DNA from: an uncultured Rhodospirillaceae bacterium
GTDB taxonomy: Bacteria > Pseudomonadota > Alphaproteobacteria > Rhodospirillales > Casp-alpha2
Direction: 5' to 3'
DNA: 64,000 bases
Assembly: GCA_913030825.1 (NCBI GenBank)
Contig: CAJWCU010000020.1
Location: forward strand, 1 to 64,000
Shown here: positions 52,887 to 62,392 of the stretch, piece by piece
Numbering within the stretch: the stretch's first letter is position 1
Layout of the letters: every line of letters starts with the position of its first letter
Notes under the pieces: generated by a model
Databases searched by the model: none
Told to the model about the DNA's origin: nothing
The model's input: the letters and a program-made list of their open reading frames with translations, nothing else
Translations under genes and position numbers: made by a program

Positions 52887-54430
52887 AGGGAATTCAGAAA
52901 GGCGAGCAGGGCCTCCCTGTCCTTTGTCGTCATGGTTTTAACGGTATCGCGGGCGGCGGCGGCTTCTCCGCCGTGCCACAGGATGGCCTCCAGCAGATTG
53001 CGGGCCCGTCCGTCGTGCAGAAAGAAGGTATGGCCGCTGACGGTTTTCGTAAGGCCGATGCCCCAAAGCGGCGGGGTGCGCCATTCGCGGCCGTTGGCCA
53101 GGCCTTCGGGGCGGTGGTCGGCCAGGCCCTCGCCCATGTCGTGCAGCAGCATGTCGGAATAGGGCCAGATCAGTTGGAAGGATTTTTCCTTCTGCGCCGG
53201 GTCGCGCCGGGTCACAAACTTGGGCCGGTGACAGGACGTGCAGCCGCTTTCATAGAACACCTTCTTCCCGGCCAGCACCTGGGGGGCGTCGACGTCCCGG
53301 CGTTGGGGCACGGCGAGGTTCTGCGCATAGAAGGAGACCAGGGAAAGCACCTTCTCCGACGCCTCCATGCCGTCGGCGGTGGGATTGGCGGCGTCGGGCG
53401 TGGTGCCGCCGTCGGGCGCGGTGCGGCAGGCCGTCTGCGCGGCGGTGCAGTCGCCCCAATGGGCGGGAGCGGGCGGCGTCGAGATGCCGATATCGCCGGA
53501 GAAGGCATGGGCCGATTGCTGGCGCACCGTCGGCTCGCCCGCTTTCCAGCCGAACCGCCCGAGAACGGCCCGACCGGCCTCCCGGTCCCAGGTCACCTGC
53601 ACGCGCCCCGATATGCCGTCGCCGTCGCGGTCTTCGGGATCGGCGCCCGCCCGGATGTCGGCCTCGTCGATCATTTCCAACAGGCCGAGCCCGATCATCG
53701 GATTGGCGACGCGGGGGGAAATCATGACGTCGGGATGGAGTGGGCCATAGCCGAGATCGGTGACCGTATAGACCGGGCGGCGCAAAGACACGGTCGTGCC
53801 GTCGGCGAGCGTGACCGTTTCCTCGGAATAGGTGATGTGCATGCGGCCTTCCGGGGCGATGCCCTGGATCGCGAAATCCTGGAGCTGCGTGCCGTAGGTC
53901 GGCTCGGGCACCACGGATAGGCGGTGGTCGGCGAGCGCTTTGCGTTCCGCTTCGGTTTGCGGCGGGATCGACAGGCGCAGGAACATGGAAACGGCGCTGT
54001 CGTCGGGCCAATTGGCCTTGGGCGGGTGGCCGCGGCCGTCCTTCAGGTGGCAGCGCTGGCAGGACCGCGCGTTGAACAAGGGGCCCAGGCCGTCGCTGGA
54101 TCGGGTCGAGGCGGGCGCCGAAACCCAGAGCCGACGAAAGAAGCCGTTGCCGACCTTGAAGTCGATCTCGCGGGCGAACGGCATATTGGCGGCGAAATGG
54201 GAAAACGAGTCGGCGTTGACCATCTTGGTCGAGGTCGCGGCCCCGCCCTGCATGGTCTCGAAGGCTTCGGCGCGGGAAAAATCGGTCGTCGGTTGAACGA
54301 CCCGGGCGGCGCGCGCCGCGTCGGATGTCTTCGCTTCTGTCTCTCCGGCCCGAGCGGTAGGCGCAGCGGTGGCGCCGGCGGTCAAAACCACCACGGCGGC
54401 AACGCGGGCCCAACGGGCGGCCGGGAACAT
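52883..54430 (-). CDS. Di-haem oxidoreductase (DHOR/DUF1111)
   Basis: This 515-residue periplasmic c-type cytochrome has a signal peptide and two CxxCH haem sites, CQRCH near residue 135 and CTSCH near 390. FNARSCQRCHLKDGRGHPP and ESGCTSCHRPKFVTRRDP are the two haem-binding surroundings. Members of this peroxidase-like family occur with imelysins in iron-regulated operons, where electron transfer is proposed to aid iron uptake. It overlaps the next gene by 4 bases and follows the first imelysin gene after a 147-base gap containing a hairpin. Confidence 0.9.
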   Translation of the reverse strand: MFPAARWARVAAVVVLTAGATAAPTARAGETEAKTSDAARAARVVQPTTDFSRAEAFETMQGGAATSTKMVNADSFSHFAANMPFAREIDFKVGNGFFRRLWVSAPASTRSSDGLGPLFNARSCQRCHLKDGRGHPPKANWPDDSAVSMFLRLSIPPQTEAERKALADHRLSVVPEPTYGTQLQDFAIQGIAPEGRMHITYSEETVTLADGTTVSLRRPVYTVTDLGYGPLHPDVMISPRVANPMIGLGLLEMIDEADIRAGADPEDRDGDGISGRVQVTWDREAGRAVLGRFGWKAGEPTVRQQSAHAFSGDIGISTPPAPAHWGDCTAAQTACRTAPDGGTTPDAANPTADGMEASEKVLSLVSFYAQNLAVPQRRDVDAPQVLAGKKVFYESGCTSCHRPKFVTRRDPAQKEKSFQLIWPYSDMLLHDMGEGLADHRPEGLANGREWRTPPLWGIGLTKTVSGHTFFLHDGRARNLLEAILWHGGEAAAARDTVKTMTTKDREALLAFLNSL

Positions 54431-54478
54431 GTCAGGCGGGTATCCTTATCGGCGGTCGAAGGCGGTCGTTCTGATGTT

Positions 54479-54500
54479 CAAGGCTCGGCGTCGAGCCTTG
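54479..54500 (-). terminator. Hairpin between imelysin and di-haem oxidoreductase genes
   Basis: CAAGGCTC and GAGCCTTG form a perfect 8-bp stem around 6 bases. There is no T run, so it may be an attenuator or RNA-processing point that reduces downstream expression rather than a full stop. Confidence 0.45.
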
Positions 54501-54577
54501 GGCGGGGCGAACCCCAAAGGTGGGCAGGCGGCGGCAACCGGTGGTGCGCGGTCGCCGCCGACCCGTCCTCCCCCCTG

Positions 54578-55855
54578 CTATTTGAACACAGCAGAAGGAT
54601 TGTCAAGGCTGTCCGAACCTTCGAAGTTCACTCCGGACAGGCCCAAAGGCGCCATGGCGCTTTCGATGGCCTTGGCTTGGGTGACCAGACCGTCGACCAC
54701 GTTCTGGACGATCTTGTTCCCGGCGACGTTGCCTTCGCCGATCATCTGGTCGTAGGCCATGACCCGGCGGTCGGCCAGGTCCTTCATGACCTGCATGCGG
54801 GCCAGGGTCGTTTCCATGGCCTTCTGGATCTTGCCGGCCAGACCGGAATCCTTGGCCTGGACCAGATCGGCCAGCGACGGGCCGGAAACGACCGAGCCGT
54901 CGATCCGGGCGTAACGGCCGGTGTAGATCGAGATCATGCCGACTTGATCGAAGTAGTGGGAGTTATGCGTGTTGTCGGCGAAGCAATCATGCTCTTCCTC
55001 GGGATCGTGCAGCATCAGGCCCAGCTTGGTGCGCTCTCCGGCCAGTTCGCCGTAGGACAGGCTGCCCAGCCCCGTGACGATGGCGCCGACGCCCTTGGCG
55101 GGGTCGGCGGTCACGGCCTTGCGGGCCTCGCCGCCCTTGGACCACATAGCAACGGCGTCCTTCAGGTCTGCGATCAGTAGGTCCGTTGCCGCCGTCAGGT
55201 ACTGCGCTCGGCGCTTGCAATTACCGTTGGTGCAGTTCTTGACGTCGTAATCGGTGACCGGACGGTTGCCCGCACCCGGGCCGGTGCCGTTCAGGTCCTG
55301 GCCCCAGAGCAGGAATTCGATGGCGTGGTATCCGGCGGCGACGTTGGCTTCGATGCCGTCGACTTCCTGCAATTTCTCGGAGATCAGAGCCGGGGTGATT
55401 TTGCCGGCGTCGATGGATTTGCCGCCGATCTTCAAGTTCGGGTTGGCGATGACGTTGGCGGTGAAATAGGGATTGTCCGCCGATTCCGTGCCGTAGGAGG
55501 CGTCGACGTAATCGATCAGGCCTTCGTCCAGCGGCCAGGCATTGACTTTGCCTTCCCAATCGTCAACCGCCGGGTTGCCGAAGCGGTAGCCTTCCGTCTG
55601 CTGGTAGGGCTGGCGCGCGGCGATCCAGGCGGCGCGGGCGCGCATCATGTTCGCCTGGGTCGGCATGGCGACCATCCAGGCGATCGCGGCCTGCAAGTTC
55701 TCGGCGGCGAACAGCGAATCCTCGTACATCGCCTGGGCGATATCGGCATAGGTTTCCACGACCTTGGCCGGATCGGCGGCGTTCGCGGGCAGCGGCCGCA
55801 GAACGGCCACCGCCATCGCGCCGGCGACGGTCAACAGGGTTGCGATGCGTTTCAT
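54578..55855 (-). CDS. Imelysin-family iron-regulated protein (first, IrpA-like)
   Basis: The 425-residue protein has a signal peptide (MKRIATLLTVAGAMAVAVLR) and the full imelysin core. WIAARQPYQQTEGYRFGN leads to the metal-binding motif GYHAIEFLLWGQDLNG (GxHxxE). A second repeat-like half with NSHYFDQVGMISIYTGRY follows. IrpA-type proteins are made under iron limitation. It is the leading periplasmic gene of the iron cluster, followed by the oxidoreductase and a second imelysin. Confidence 0.92.
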   Translation of the reverse strand: MKRIATLLTVAGAMAVAVLRPLPANAADPAKVVETYADIAQAMYEDSLFAAENLQAAIAWMVAMPTQANMMRARAAWIAARQPYQQTEGYRFGNPAVDDWEGKVNAWPLDEGLIDYVDASYGTESADNPYFTANVIANPNLKIGGKSIDAGKITPALISEKLQEVDGIEANVAAGYHAIEFLLWGQDLNGTGPGAGNRPVTDYDVKNCTNGNCKRRAQYLTAATDLLIADLKDAVAMWSKGGEARKAVTADPAKGVGAIVTGLGSLSYGELAGERTKLGLMLHDPEEEHDCFADNTHNSHYFDQVGMISIYTGRYARIDGSVVSGPSLADLVQAKDSGLAGKIQKAMETTLARMQVMKDLADRRVMAYDQMIGEGNVAGNKIVQNVVDGLVTQAKAIESAMAPLGLSGVNFEGSDSLDNPSAVFK

Positions 55856-55942
55856 AGTTCTCTCCTTGAGGTTTGGTGTCTTTCTGTCGCGGTTCGGCCC
55901 GCGTTCGCGGGCCTTGGGTTCAATTCAGGGTTCAAGCGCGGA

Positions 55943-56473
55943 CTAGTGGAGCGTCACCGGGGAAATGGTCCGGCGGGGGGCGGGGCCGGCCGCCGTGTCG
56001 GGTCCGCGGGCCTGGCGGCGCAGGCGGATCATCAGGCCCATCCGCGCCAGCGTGCGCGCTAGGTCGCCGATGGGCTCGCGCGCCAGGCGCCGGGCCGCCG
56101 GCGGCAGCCAGACCGAAAGAAAGCTTTCGGCCGCCGTGTTGTCGCCAGGAATGCCGGAGCCCGGGTTCTGATGATCGGCGAGGGCGCCGAGGAGGCGCTG
56201 TTCGTCGCCGCTGACGGTCCCACAGGTCGCGCAGCGGATATCGACGGGGCGCGTCGTCGTGGTCGCCAACATGGTCATCAGGCTGTCGAAGGCGCCATGG
56301 GCGTCCTCGATCCCGGCTAGGGCGAAGCCCTTGCGGAGCAAGGCATGAACCTGCGGTTTCGCGGTGTCCGTGCGGGCCCAAAGACGCATCGCCCAGATCA
56401 TGAGCTGTTCGCCGAACGGCAGGTCGGCGAACTTGGCTTCCGTGGCCGGTACCGGAATGCGGACGTGGGTCAT
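55943..56473 (-). CDS. Hypothetical protein in iron cluster
   Basis: The 176-residue protein (MTHVRIPVPATEAKFADLPF) is not recognised. It has a Cys pair in RCATCGTVSGDEQRLL that could bind metal, and a basic C-terminus. It starts 4 bases after the stop of the DUF2325 gene and 87 bases before the imelysin start, so it is likely co-transcribed with both. Confidence 0.7.
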   Translation of the reverse strand: MTHVRIPVPATEAKFADLPFGEQLMIWAMRLWARTDTAKPQVHALLRKGFALAGIEDAHGAFDSLMTMLATTTTRPVDIRCATCGTVSGDEQRLLGALADHQNPGSGIPGDNTAAESFLSVWLPPAARRLAREPIGDLARTLARMGLMIRLRRQARGPDTAAGPAPRRTISPVTLH

Positions 56474-56477
56474 GGTA

Positions 56478-57695
56478 TCAGTCGGCCTCGCCCACGTGTT
56501 CGATGCTGTCCAACCCGTTTCGCAGGCCCGCGACGAAGGAGGCGACGCCCGACGAGCGCAGCGGCACGAAGGGCTTCATGGTCTGGCGGCACAGGCGTTT
56601 GACCTGCAAGGCCGCGTCGTGGCTGACGCAATCGGTGGGGAAGACGACGGCGTCAGCCTTCACCACGGCCCCGGCCAATTCGTTTATGGATTTCTCCAGC
56701 CCGCCGTCATGATGGATGAACTGGCCGTTCCAGGCTTCGACCAGGGAGCGCAGCCGATGCACCGTCTGTTGTCGGCCGCCGACGTAAAGCAGGCAGCGGC
56801 CGTTCAAATCGAACGGGCATGACGTGTCGCAGCCATCATCCCCGCAAGCGCCATCGCCGTCGCGCTCGCGAACCAATGCGGATTCCAGGGACCGGTTTTC
56901 GTCGAGCAAGTTATCGACCAGGCGGCTCAGCTCGTCGATACGGCTTTTCTGGCTGCGGATCATGTCGTCGGCCTGCGACGCGCGGTATTCCAGATGGCGC
57001 AGTTCGCCCTGCAGGGCCGGGATCGAGACACAGGCACCGTCGGGATCGCGGTCGACGGCCCCGGCGACCTGGATCGCGCGGCTGGGATCGTGGTGGATCT
57101 CGTCGCGCAGGTCGGCGATCTGCTTTTCCTTTTCGTCCATGCGCTGGCGATGATGGTTCTGCTGCTTGGCCATCTTTTCCCGAAGGCCGGCCGCTTCTTC
57201 TTCCAGTTCCTTGAGCCGCCGGATATCGCCCCGGTTTGACGCGCCGACCAGATGCGACAGCATGTGCACGTCGGCGAACATGCGTTCCGACAATTCCGTG
57301 GTCGCCGCCGGATGGCTGAGGATCGCCCAATAGGGGCCGGGGATATCGCCGGCGTCGAGCGCCTCGGTCCAGGCGGTCTCCAGTTCAGCCGTCTCCTTGA
57401 AGCCGCGCAGGCGACGGATCGCCTGGGCATGTTTTCGGTCGAGCAGCTTGTTCAGCATCTTCGCCGCCTTGCCCGCGCGGTCCGCTTCCTTCACGAAGAA
57501 TCCGTGAAGTTGATAATCGACGGGAAAGCCCCGTTTAATGCTCAGCGGCAGCTTGCGTGCAAGGGCCCGTAGATCCGACAAGGTCAGGCAGGTCCCCAGG
57601 ATCGAGCAATGCCAGCCGTCGGTCATTTCCCACAGTTTGCGGCGGCGGTCGATGGCGCCGGGTGTGTGGTCGTTGTCGCCGCAAAGCGTGCACAT
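56478..57695 (-). CDS. DUF2325 domain protein
   Basis: The 405-residue protein starts with a Cys-containing MCTLCGDNDHTPGA. A helical middle with a coiled coil follows (about 165-230, LKELEEEAAGLREKMAKQQN). The C-terminal DUF2325 domain includes RCLLYVGGRQQTVHRLRSLV, then DAVVFPTDCVSHDAALQVKR. The domain is common near iron or haem genes, but its role is unknown. ATG 57695 is chosen because MCTLC resembles family starts; the frame extends to 58091 through the Fur box. A Fur box lies about 290 bp upstream. Confidence 0.85.
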   Translation of the reverse strand: MCTLCGDNDHTPGAIDRRRKLWEMTDGWHCSILGTCLTLSDLRALARKLPLSIKRGFPVDYQLHGFFVKEADRAGKAAKMLNKLLDRKHAQAIRRLRGFKETAELETAWTEALDAGDIPGPYWAILSHPAATTELSERMFADVHMLSHLVGASNRGDIRRLKELEEEAAGLREKMAKQQNHHRQRMDEKEKQIADLRDEIHHDPSRAIQVAGAVDRDPDGACVSIPALQGELRHLEYRASQADDMIRSQKSRIDELSRLVDNLLDENRSLESALVRERDGDGACGDDGCDTSCPFDLNGRCLLYVGGRQQTVHRLRSLVEAWNGQFIHHDGGLEKSINELAGAVVKADAVVFPTDCVSHDAALQVKRLCRQTMKPFVPLRSSGVASFVAGLRNGLDSIEHVGEAD

Positions 57696-57982
57696 GGTCG
57701 GGTCTCGTTCCCAGCATTCGTTGCCGCGAGGCCGACCGATTCCGTTTCCGGACGAACAGGCCGGAGCGGCGCCCGGAAGGCGCTCGATGAATTTTGCGAT
57801 CCGCTGTCCGCATTCCCCGGCGGACGGCGGGACGTTTCGACGAACCCTTTCCGGTTCGCGGCCGGCCTGCGATTGCGGCGGCGGCCCGTTGCCGGTGCGG
57901 CGGTCGCCTCGGGCCGGACCTTTCAGGGACGCGGCCGATACCCAGGCGTGCCGACAAGAAGCATCGTCGAGGGGGAGACTAT

Positions 57983-58001
57983 GCGAATGATTATCAGTTT
58001 C
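57983..58001. promoter_or_regulatory. Fur-box-like site upstream of the DUF2325 operon
   Basis: GCGAATGATTATCAGTTTC matches the 19-bp Fur consensus at 14 of 19 positions, with the intact core AATGATTATCA. It lies in the 500-bp gap (57696-58195) between DUF2325 and the divergent nitronate monooxygenase. No other gene is seen in that gap. Confidence 0.6.
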
Positions 58002-58195
58002 ACAAGAGAAAAATTGGAAATCCTGAGATTTCTCCGGGGCGGCCCTGCGCTCGCCCGCGGAATGCCCCGTCGTGGGGATGACGCCGCCCAAGAGGTTTCG
58101 GGAATCGCAATAGCGCCTTTCCGGCGAAACCGTTTTCCAGAAGCGGCCCGGGCGGCGTAGGCTCGACCCCGAACTATTTCCGACGGAGACGAGAC

Positions 58196-59275
58196 ATGCC
58201 TGTGCGAACGCCCCTGATGACCCGCCTCGGTATTGACCTGCCGATTATCCAGGCCCCCATGGCCGGGGGCGGCGACACGCCGGAGCTTGTCGCCGCCGTG
58301 GCTGAGGCCGGCGGTCTCGGTAGCGCCGGGGCGACCTATCTGACGCCGGAGGCCTTGCGCGCCGCATCCTCCACCGTCAGGTCGCGGACCAACCGGCCGT
58401 TCGCCGTGAACCTGTTCGCGCCGCAGGCGGTGCCGCCCCGCCCGGATGACGGGGCCGCCGCCGTGGCTGCCGTCACCGAGGCGGGGGCGGCGGTCGATGC
58501 GCCGCCGGCCGAACTGCCGGAGACGATGGCCGATCCGTTCGAGCGGAACTTCCCCATCGCGTTGGACAGTGGCGCGTCGGTCTTCAGCTTCACCTTCGGG
58601 CTATTGCCGGACGATGCGGTGCAGGCGTTGAAGGCCCGCGGAATCTTCATCATGGGAACGGCGACAAGCCCCGCCGACGCCGTGGCTTTGGAACGCTCGG
58701 GCGTCGATGCCGTGGTCGCCCAGGGCGCGGAAGCGGGTGGACACCGCGGTATCTTCGACGGCGCGTCCGGCGACCCCCTGATCGGCACGATGGCCCTGGT
58801 GCCGCAGGTGGTCGATGCCGTATCCGTCCCGGTCGTCGCTTCGGGCGGGATCATGGACGGGCGGGGGATCGCCGCCGCCCTGGCCCTGGGCGCGCAGGCG
58901 GTGCAGATGGGCACGGCCTTCCTGACCTGCGCCGAAGCCGGCCCGCCGGAATGCTACAAGCAGGCGCTGCTGGACGCCGGACCCGACCAGACGCGGATCA
59001 CCCGGGCGTTTTCCGGCCGCCCTGCCCGGGGCATCGTCAATCGCTTCATGGACCGGATCGAAGGACCGGATGCCGCCGCCGGTCCCTTGCCGTTTCCGTG
59101 GCAGAACGCCTTGACCCGGCCCATGCGCACGGCGGCGGCGCGGGCGGGAGACGCCGGGTTGCTGTCCCTTTGGGCGGGGCAGGGGGTGGGACTTTCCCGC
59201 CGCACGACGGCGGCCGACCTGATGGCCCGCCTGGCGGCGGAAACCGAGGCGGCGGTTCGGGGCATCGGTATCTGA
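58196..59275 (+). CDS. Nitronate monooxygenase family flavoprotein
   Basis: This FMN-dependent TIM-barrel enzyme of 359 residues oxidises alkyl nitronates. PLIMTRLGIDLPIIQAPMA-type opening sequence (LGIDLPIIQAPMAGGGDTPE) is followed by GGLGSAGATYL and NRPFAVNLFAP. The FMN-phosphate and active-site loop AQGAEAGGHRGIFDG, VVASGGIMDGRGIAAALALG and a final QMGTAFL complete the pattern. It is the only rightward gene here, divergent from the iron operon, with a terminator just downstream. Confidence 0.92.
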   Translation: MPVRTPLMTRLGIDLPIIQAPMAGGGDTPELVAAVAEAGGLGSAGATYLTPEALRAASSTVRSRTNRPFAVNLFAPQAVPPRPDDGAAAVAAVTEAGAAVDAPPAELPETMADPFERNFPIALDSGASVFSFTFGLLPDDAVQALKARGIFIMGTATSPADAVALERSGVDAVVAQGAEAGGHRGIFDGASGDPLIGTMALVPQVVDAVSVPVVASGGIMDGRGIAAALALGAQAVQMGTAFLTCAEAGPPECYKQALLDAGPDQTRITRAFSGRPARGIVNRFMDRIEGPDAAAGPLPFPWQNALTRPMRTAAARAGDAGLLSLWAGQGVGLSRRTTAADLMARLAAETEAAVRGIGI

Positions 59276-59301
59276 ACGGCCGCGGCGGTCCCCAAAACGA
59301 A

Positions 59302-59325
59302 GAACCCCGCCTCGCGGCGGGGTTC
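59302..59325. terminator. Bidirectional terminator
   Basis: GAACCCCGC and GCGGGGTTC form a 9-bp stem around 6 bases, between convergent genes. Confidence 0.8.
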
Positions 59326-59351
59326 CGTTGTCTGTTGATCGACCGATGTCG

Positions 59352-59879
59352 TTATTGCGACGGCTTGGGCTTTTCCAGATAGCGGGCGTCGCGCACGCCA
59401 TAGGGCAGGGGGTTGATGTACTGGAACCCCTGAGACTGCAGATAGGCGATCTCGGGGAAGCCGGCGGGGACCACGGTTACGAATCCGTGGAAGTCGTCGG
59501 CCTTGAACCCGGCGGCGCGCAGCGCGTTGTGGCACATGCGGAACTCGACGCCGCTGTCGGCCAGTTCCTTCATCTTGTCCATCACGCCCTGGTACTTGAT
59601 GTAGTTCTCCTTGGCGAAGGCCCGGAGCTCCGGGCCGTGGGTGACCACGACCATTTTGCCCTTCAGCGGCTTCTTGGTGTTCTTCACGAAGGCGTAGAGG
59701 ATGTTCAGCTTCGTCGGGTCCGTGTAGTTGACGTCGAACACGGCGTTGATCACCGGGTATTCGTGCAGGTCGGTCTTCGACGAGCCGTAGGGCGACAGTT
59801 CGTCGTCCGCGGCCAAGGCGACGGTGGCGGCCGACGTCACCGATGCCGCCAGCAGCAATGCGAGAATGCGTTTCATCAT
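59352..59879 (-). CDS. DsrE-family periplasmic protein
   Basis: The 175-residue protein has a signal peptide (MMKRILALLLAASVTSAATV) and a DsrE-like fold: LNILYAFVKNTKKPLKGKMV, then VVTHGPELRAFAKENYIKYQ and VEFRMCHNALRAAGFKADDF. The single Cys in RMCHNAL is in the place of the sulphur-carrying Cys in some family members. It may bind or relay sulphur species. The region to its right, 59880-60213, holds no clear gene. Confidence 0.85.
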   Translation of the reverse strand: MMKRILALLLAASVTSAATVALAADDELSPYGSSKTDLHEYPVINAVFDVNYTDPTKLNILYAFVKNTKKPLKGKMVVVTHGPELRAFAKENYIKYQGVMDKMKELADSGVEFRMCHNALRAAGFKADDFHGFVTVVPAGFPEIAYLQSQGFQYINPLPYGVRDARYLEKPKPSQ

Positions 59880-60213
59880 GTATCTCCGTTACGAGATTGG
59901 AAGGGAGCGGTCCCGGGGAATGGTCATCGGTGCCCATCGACACTTGTTCCCGCCCCATCGTCGCTGAATCTCATGGCGGAGAAGCTCAAGAGCCCCAAGG
60001 AAAGCCCCAAAAGTTAAGCATGCGGTTTCGGCCTGTGGAAGGCGATTCTGCATCCCGGTCCGCCGTTCGGCGGCAAAACCCGATCAAGATTTCGCGACCG
60101 GCCGGGGGGGGCGTGCCCGTAAATCGTCACAGTTTCGCCCCACGGACGGCACGGCCATGCGGCGGACTCCCGTCCAGTCAGTGCTCGCAACCTGTCAACG
60201 ACTGGAGGCAATC

Positions 60214-60468
60214 ATGACCCGCACGATTTCAGTGTCCCGAACGGTCCCCGTGCTCGTTCTCGTGTCCGCCCTTACGCTCGGGGGCTGCACCGGCATGTCC
60301 AAAACCGAGCAAAGCACGGTCAGCGGTGGCGCCATAGGCGCGGCGGCCGGTGCCGTCGGCACGGTCATGACGGGCGGTTGCGTCTCTTGCGGCGCGGCGC
60401 TTGGCGGCGCGGTGGGCGCCGGTGCCGGCTATATCATGGGCAAGGACAAGGAAGACGACGATAAATAG
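60214..60468 (+). CDS. Glycine-zipper lipoprotein
   Basis: This 84-residue protein begins MTRTISVSRTVPVLVLVSAL and has a lipobox LGGC (Cys25). A glycine-zipper stretch follows (GGAIGAAAGAVGTVMTGGCV, then GAALGGAVGAGAGYIMGK) and a charged tail. It resembles SlyB/YgdR-like small outer-membrane lipoproteins. ATG 60214 behind GGAGG is preferred over an upstream start at 60157. Confidence 0.85.
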   Translation: MTRTISVSRTVPVLVLVSALTLGGCTGMSKTEQSTVSGGAIGAAAGAVGTVMTGGCVSCGAALGGAVGAGAGYIMGKDKEDDDK

Positions 60469-60503
60469 CGCCACTGCCGCCTGCCATTGAAGCCAGATGC
60501 CGG

Positions 60504-61679
60504 TCAGGCGCCGTCTTCGATCAATTCCCGAAACAATGAAAACGCCGCCGCCCGGCCTTCGAATCCGATACCGGGAAGGTCCGGCGGCGGCGTCTTCCCA
60601 TTTGCTATCTTTGCGCCGTCGGTCAAGCCGCCGAAGGGCTGAAAGTTATGCGGGTTCACCTCCGCACCGCCCAGGCCCAGCGCCGCAACGGCATGCAACG
60701 TGAACAGGTGGCCGCCGTGCGGCCAGAAGGCCGCGCGGTCCCATCCCAGGTTTTCCGCGAGGCCGACCATGCGGATGAACTCCGGCAGGCCGTAGCCGTG
60801 GGCGATATCGAACAGCAGGATATCCTTTTCCCGGCGCAGGCCGCCGTAGCGCAAAAGATTCTGGGCATCGGCGTATCCGAACGTCGCTTCGCCCGCGGCG
60901 ATGGCGTGGGGATAGGCCGCCGCGACCTCGGACCAGAGATCGAAATCCAATGGATCGCCGATATCCTCGAGCCACCATAGGCCCAAAGGCGCCAACGCCG
61001 CCGCCGTCTCCAACGCCTGATCCCGACCGAATCCGTTCATGGCGTCGACGGAGAGATTGCCAGGGCCGCCCAGCACTTCCGCCGCCGCTTCTATGCGCGC
61101 CATGTCGGAATCCAAATCCCGGGCGCCGATCTTGATTTTGGCGCGGGTGAAACCTTGGTCCCGGAACATCGCCATTTCGTCGGCCAGGCGAGACCGGTCG
61201 CCATCGGGGAAGTAGTAACCGCCGCCCGCGTAGACCGAAACGGGCTCGGACGCCGCCGCCTCGTCGCGGCCCAACAGCCGGGCGAGATACCGCCAAAGCG
61301 GCAGGCCCGCGGCCTTGGCCGCCGCGTCCCAGATCGCCATGTCCAACGCGCCCACGGCAACGCTGCGCTCGCCATGCCCGCCCGGTTTCTCGCCCGTCAT
61401 CATGGCGGCCCAGGCCCGGTCGGGGTCGAGATTGCCGGTTTCGGGATCGCTCAACGCGTCGCCCGCCGCGATCAGACGCGGCGCGAACCGCTCGCGGATC
61501 AGTCCGCCCTGGGCGAACCGACCGATCGAGGCGAAGCCGAAACCCACGACCGGCGCGCCGTCTTTGATCACGTCCGTCACCACGGCGACGGCGCTGGTAT
61601 CCAGCCCGCCCGGCGGAATAGTTGGGTCGGCATAACGCGAAATGGGAACGCGGCGCTCAAGGATGGCGGTGATTTTCAA
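60504..61679 (-). CDS. Mandelate racemase/muconate lactonizing family (enolase superfamily)
   Basis: This 391-residue acid-sugar-type dehydratase or racemase has the N-terminal capping domain (IWDAAAKAAGLPLWRYLARL). The barrel has general-base Lys residues in FTRAKIKIGARDLDSD and metal ligands near LSVDAMNGF and WWLEDIGDPLDFDLW. The loop IAAGEATFGYADAQNLLRYG and the terminal FWPHGGHLFTLHAVAALGLG complete the pattern. The exact substrate is unknown. It is the only gene between two convergent or divergent neighbours. Confidence 0.9.
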   Translation of the reverse strand: MKITAILERRVPISRYADPTIPPGGLDTSAVAVVTDVIKDGAPVVGFGFASIGRFAQGGLIRERFAPRLIAAGDALSDPETGNLDPDRAWAAMMTGEKPGGHGERSVAVGALDMAIWDAAAKAAGLPLWRYLARLLGRDEAAASEPVSVYAGGGYYFPDGDRSRLADEMAMFRDQGFTRAKIKIGARDLDSDMARIEAAAEVLGGPGNLSVDAMNGFGRDQALETAAALAPLGLWWLEDIGDPLDFDLWSEVAAAYPHAIAAGEATFGYADAQNLLRYGGLRREKDILLFDIAHGYGLPEFIRMVGLAENLGWDRAAFWPHGGHLFTLHAVAALGLGGAEVNPHNFQPFGGLTDGAKIANGKTPPPDLPGIGFEGRAAAFSLFRELIEDGA

Positions 61680-61753
61680 GGCGGGCCTCCCGCGGGTCGT
61701 CGTTGACCGGGCCGTGATTTGGTCCGGCAGGAGCGAGGCTCTATATTAACGCC

Positions 61754-62389
61754 ATGAGCAAACATTTCCTCTACGTCGCCGATCCCATGTGTTCCTGGTG
61801 CTGGGGCTTCTCGCCGGTCATCGACAAGATCGACGAAACCTTCGGTGAAACCGCGCCCGTGAGGGTCATGGTCGGCGGCCTGCGTCCCGGCACGCCCCAT
61901 GCCATGCGCGACAAGGAAAAGGAAGCCGTGCGCGAGCATTGGGAACATGTTCACGAAGCCTCGGGCCAACCGTTCGATTTCGCCTTCTTCGACCAAGACG
62001 GCTTTATCTACGATACCGAGCCCGCCTGCCGCGCCGTGGTCACCGCGCGAAAGATGGATGAGGAAAAGGCCCTGCCGTTCCTGGCGCACCTGCACCGGGC
62101 ATTCTATGTCGAGAACCGCAACACGGCGAAGGAAGACGAATTGGCCGACATCGCGGGCGCGTTCGGGTTCGACCGCGACGCGTTCCATGCGGAATTGACA
62201 TCGCCGGATACCCGCGAGGAAACCCAGGGCGATTTCTGGTTCGCGCAAAGCTCCGGCATCACCGGCTTCCCGACGCTTCTTGCCGTCGAGGACAAGCAGG
62301 CGATGCTGGTCACCGCCGGCTACCTGCCGTGGGATGCTCTGGAAAAGCCGCTTGCCGGCTGGGTCGCGGGCGAGGGCGCCCAAGGGTAA
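61754..62389 (+). CDS. DsbA-family thiol oxidoreductase, cytoplasmic
   Basis: The 211-residue protein has a thioredoxin-like fold with the redox motif CSWC at residues 13-16 (FLYVADPMCSWCWGFSPVI) and an inserted helical domain. The cis-Pro loop is GITGFPTLLAVEDKQ. No signal peptide is present, so it resembles the FrnE/DsbA-like cytoplasmic oxidoreductases. It is convergent with the MBL hydrolase gene; the stops are 3 bases apart. Confidence 0.92.
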   Translation: MSKHFLYVADPMCSWCWGFSPVIDKIDETFGETAPVRVMVGGLRPGTPHAMRDKEKEAVREHWEHVHEASGQPFDFAFFDQDGFIYDTEPACRAVVTARKMDEEKALPFLAHLHRAFYVENRNTAKEDELADIAGAFGFDRDAFHAELTSPDTREETQGDFWFAQSSGITGFPTLLAVEDKQAMLVTAGYLPWDALEKPLAGWVAGEGAQG

Positions 62390-62392
62390 GCC

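Noticed and set aside
57696-58091. N-terminal extension of the DUF2325 protein
   Set aside because: It has unusual composition, crosses the Fur-box-like site and lacks resemblance to the family; MCTLC is the better start.
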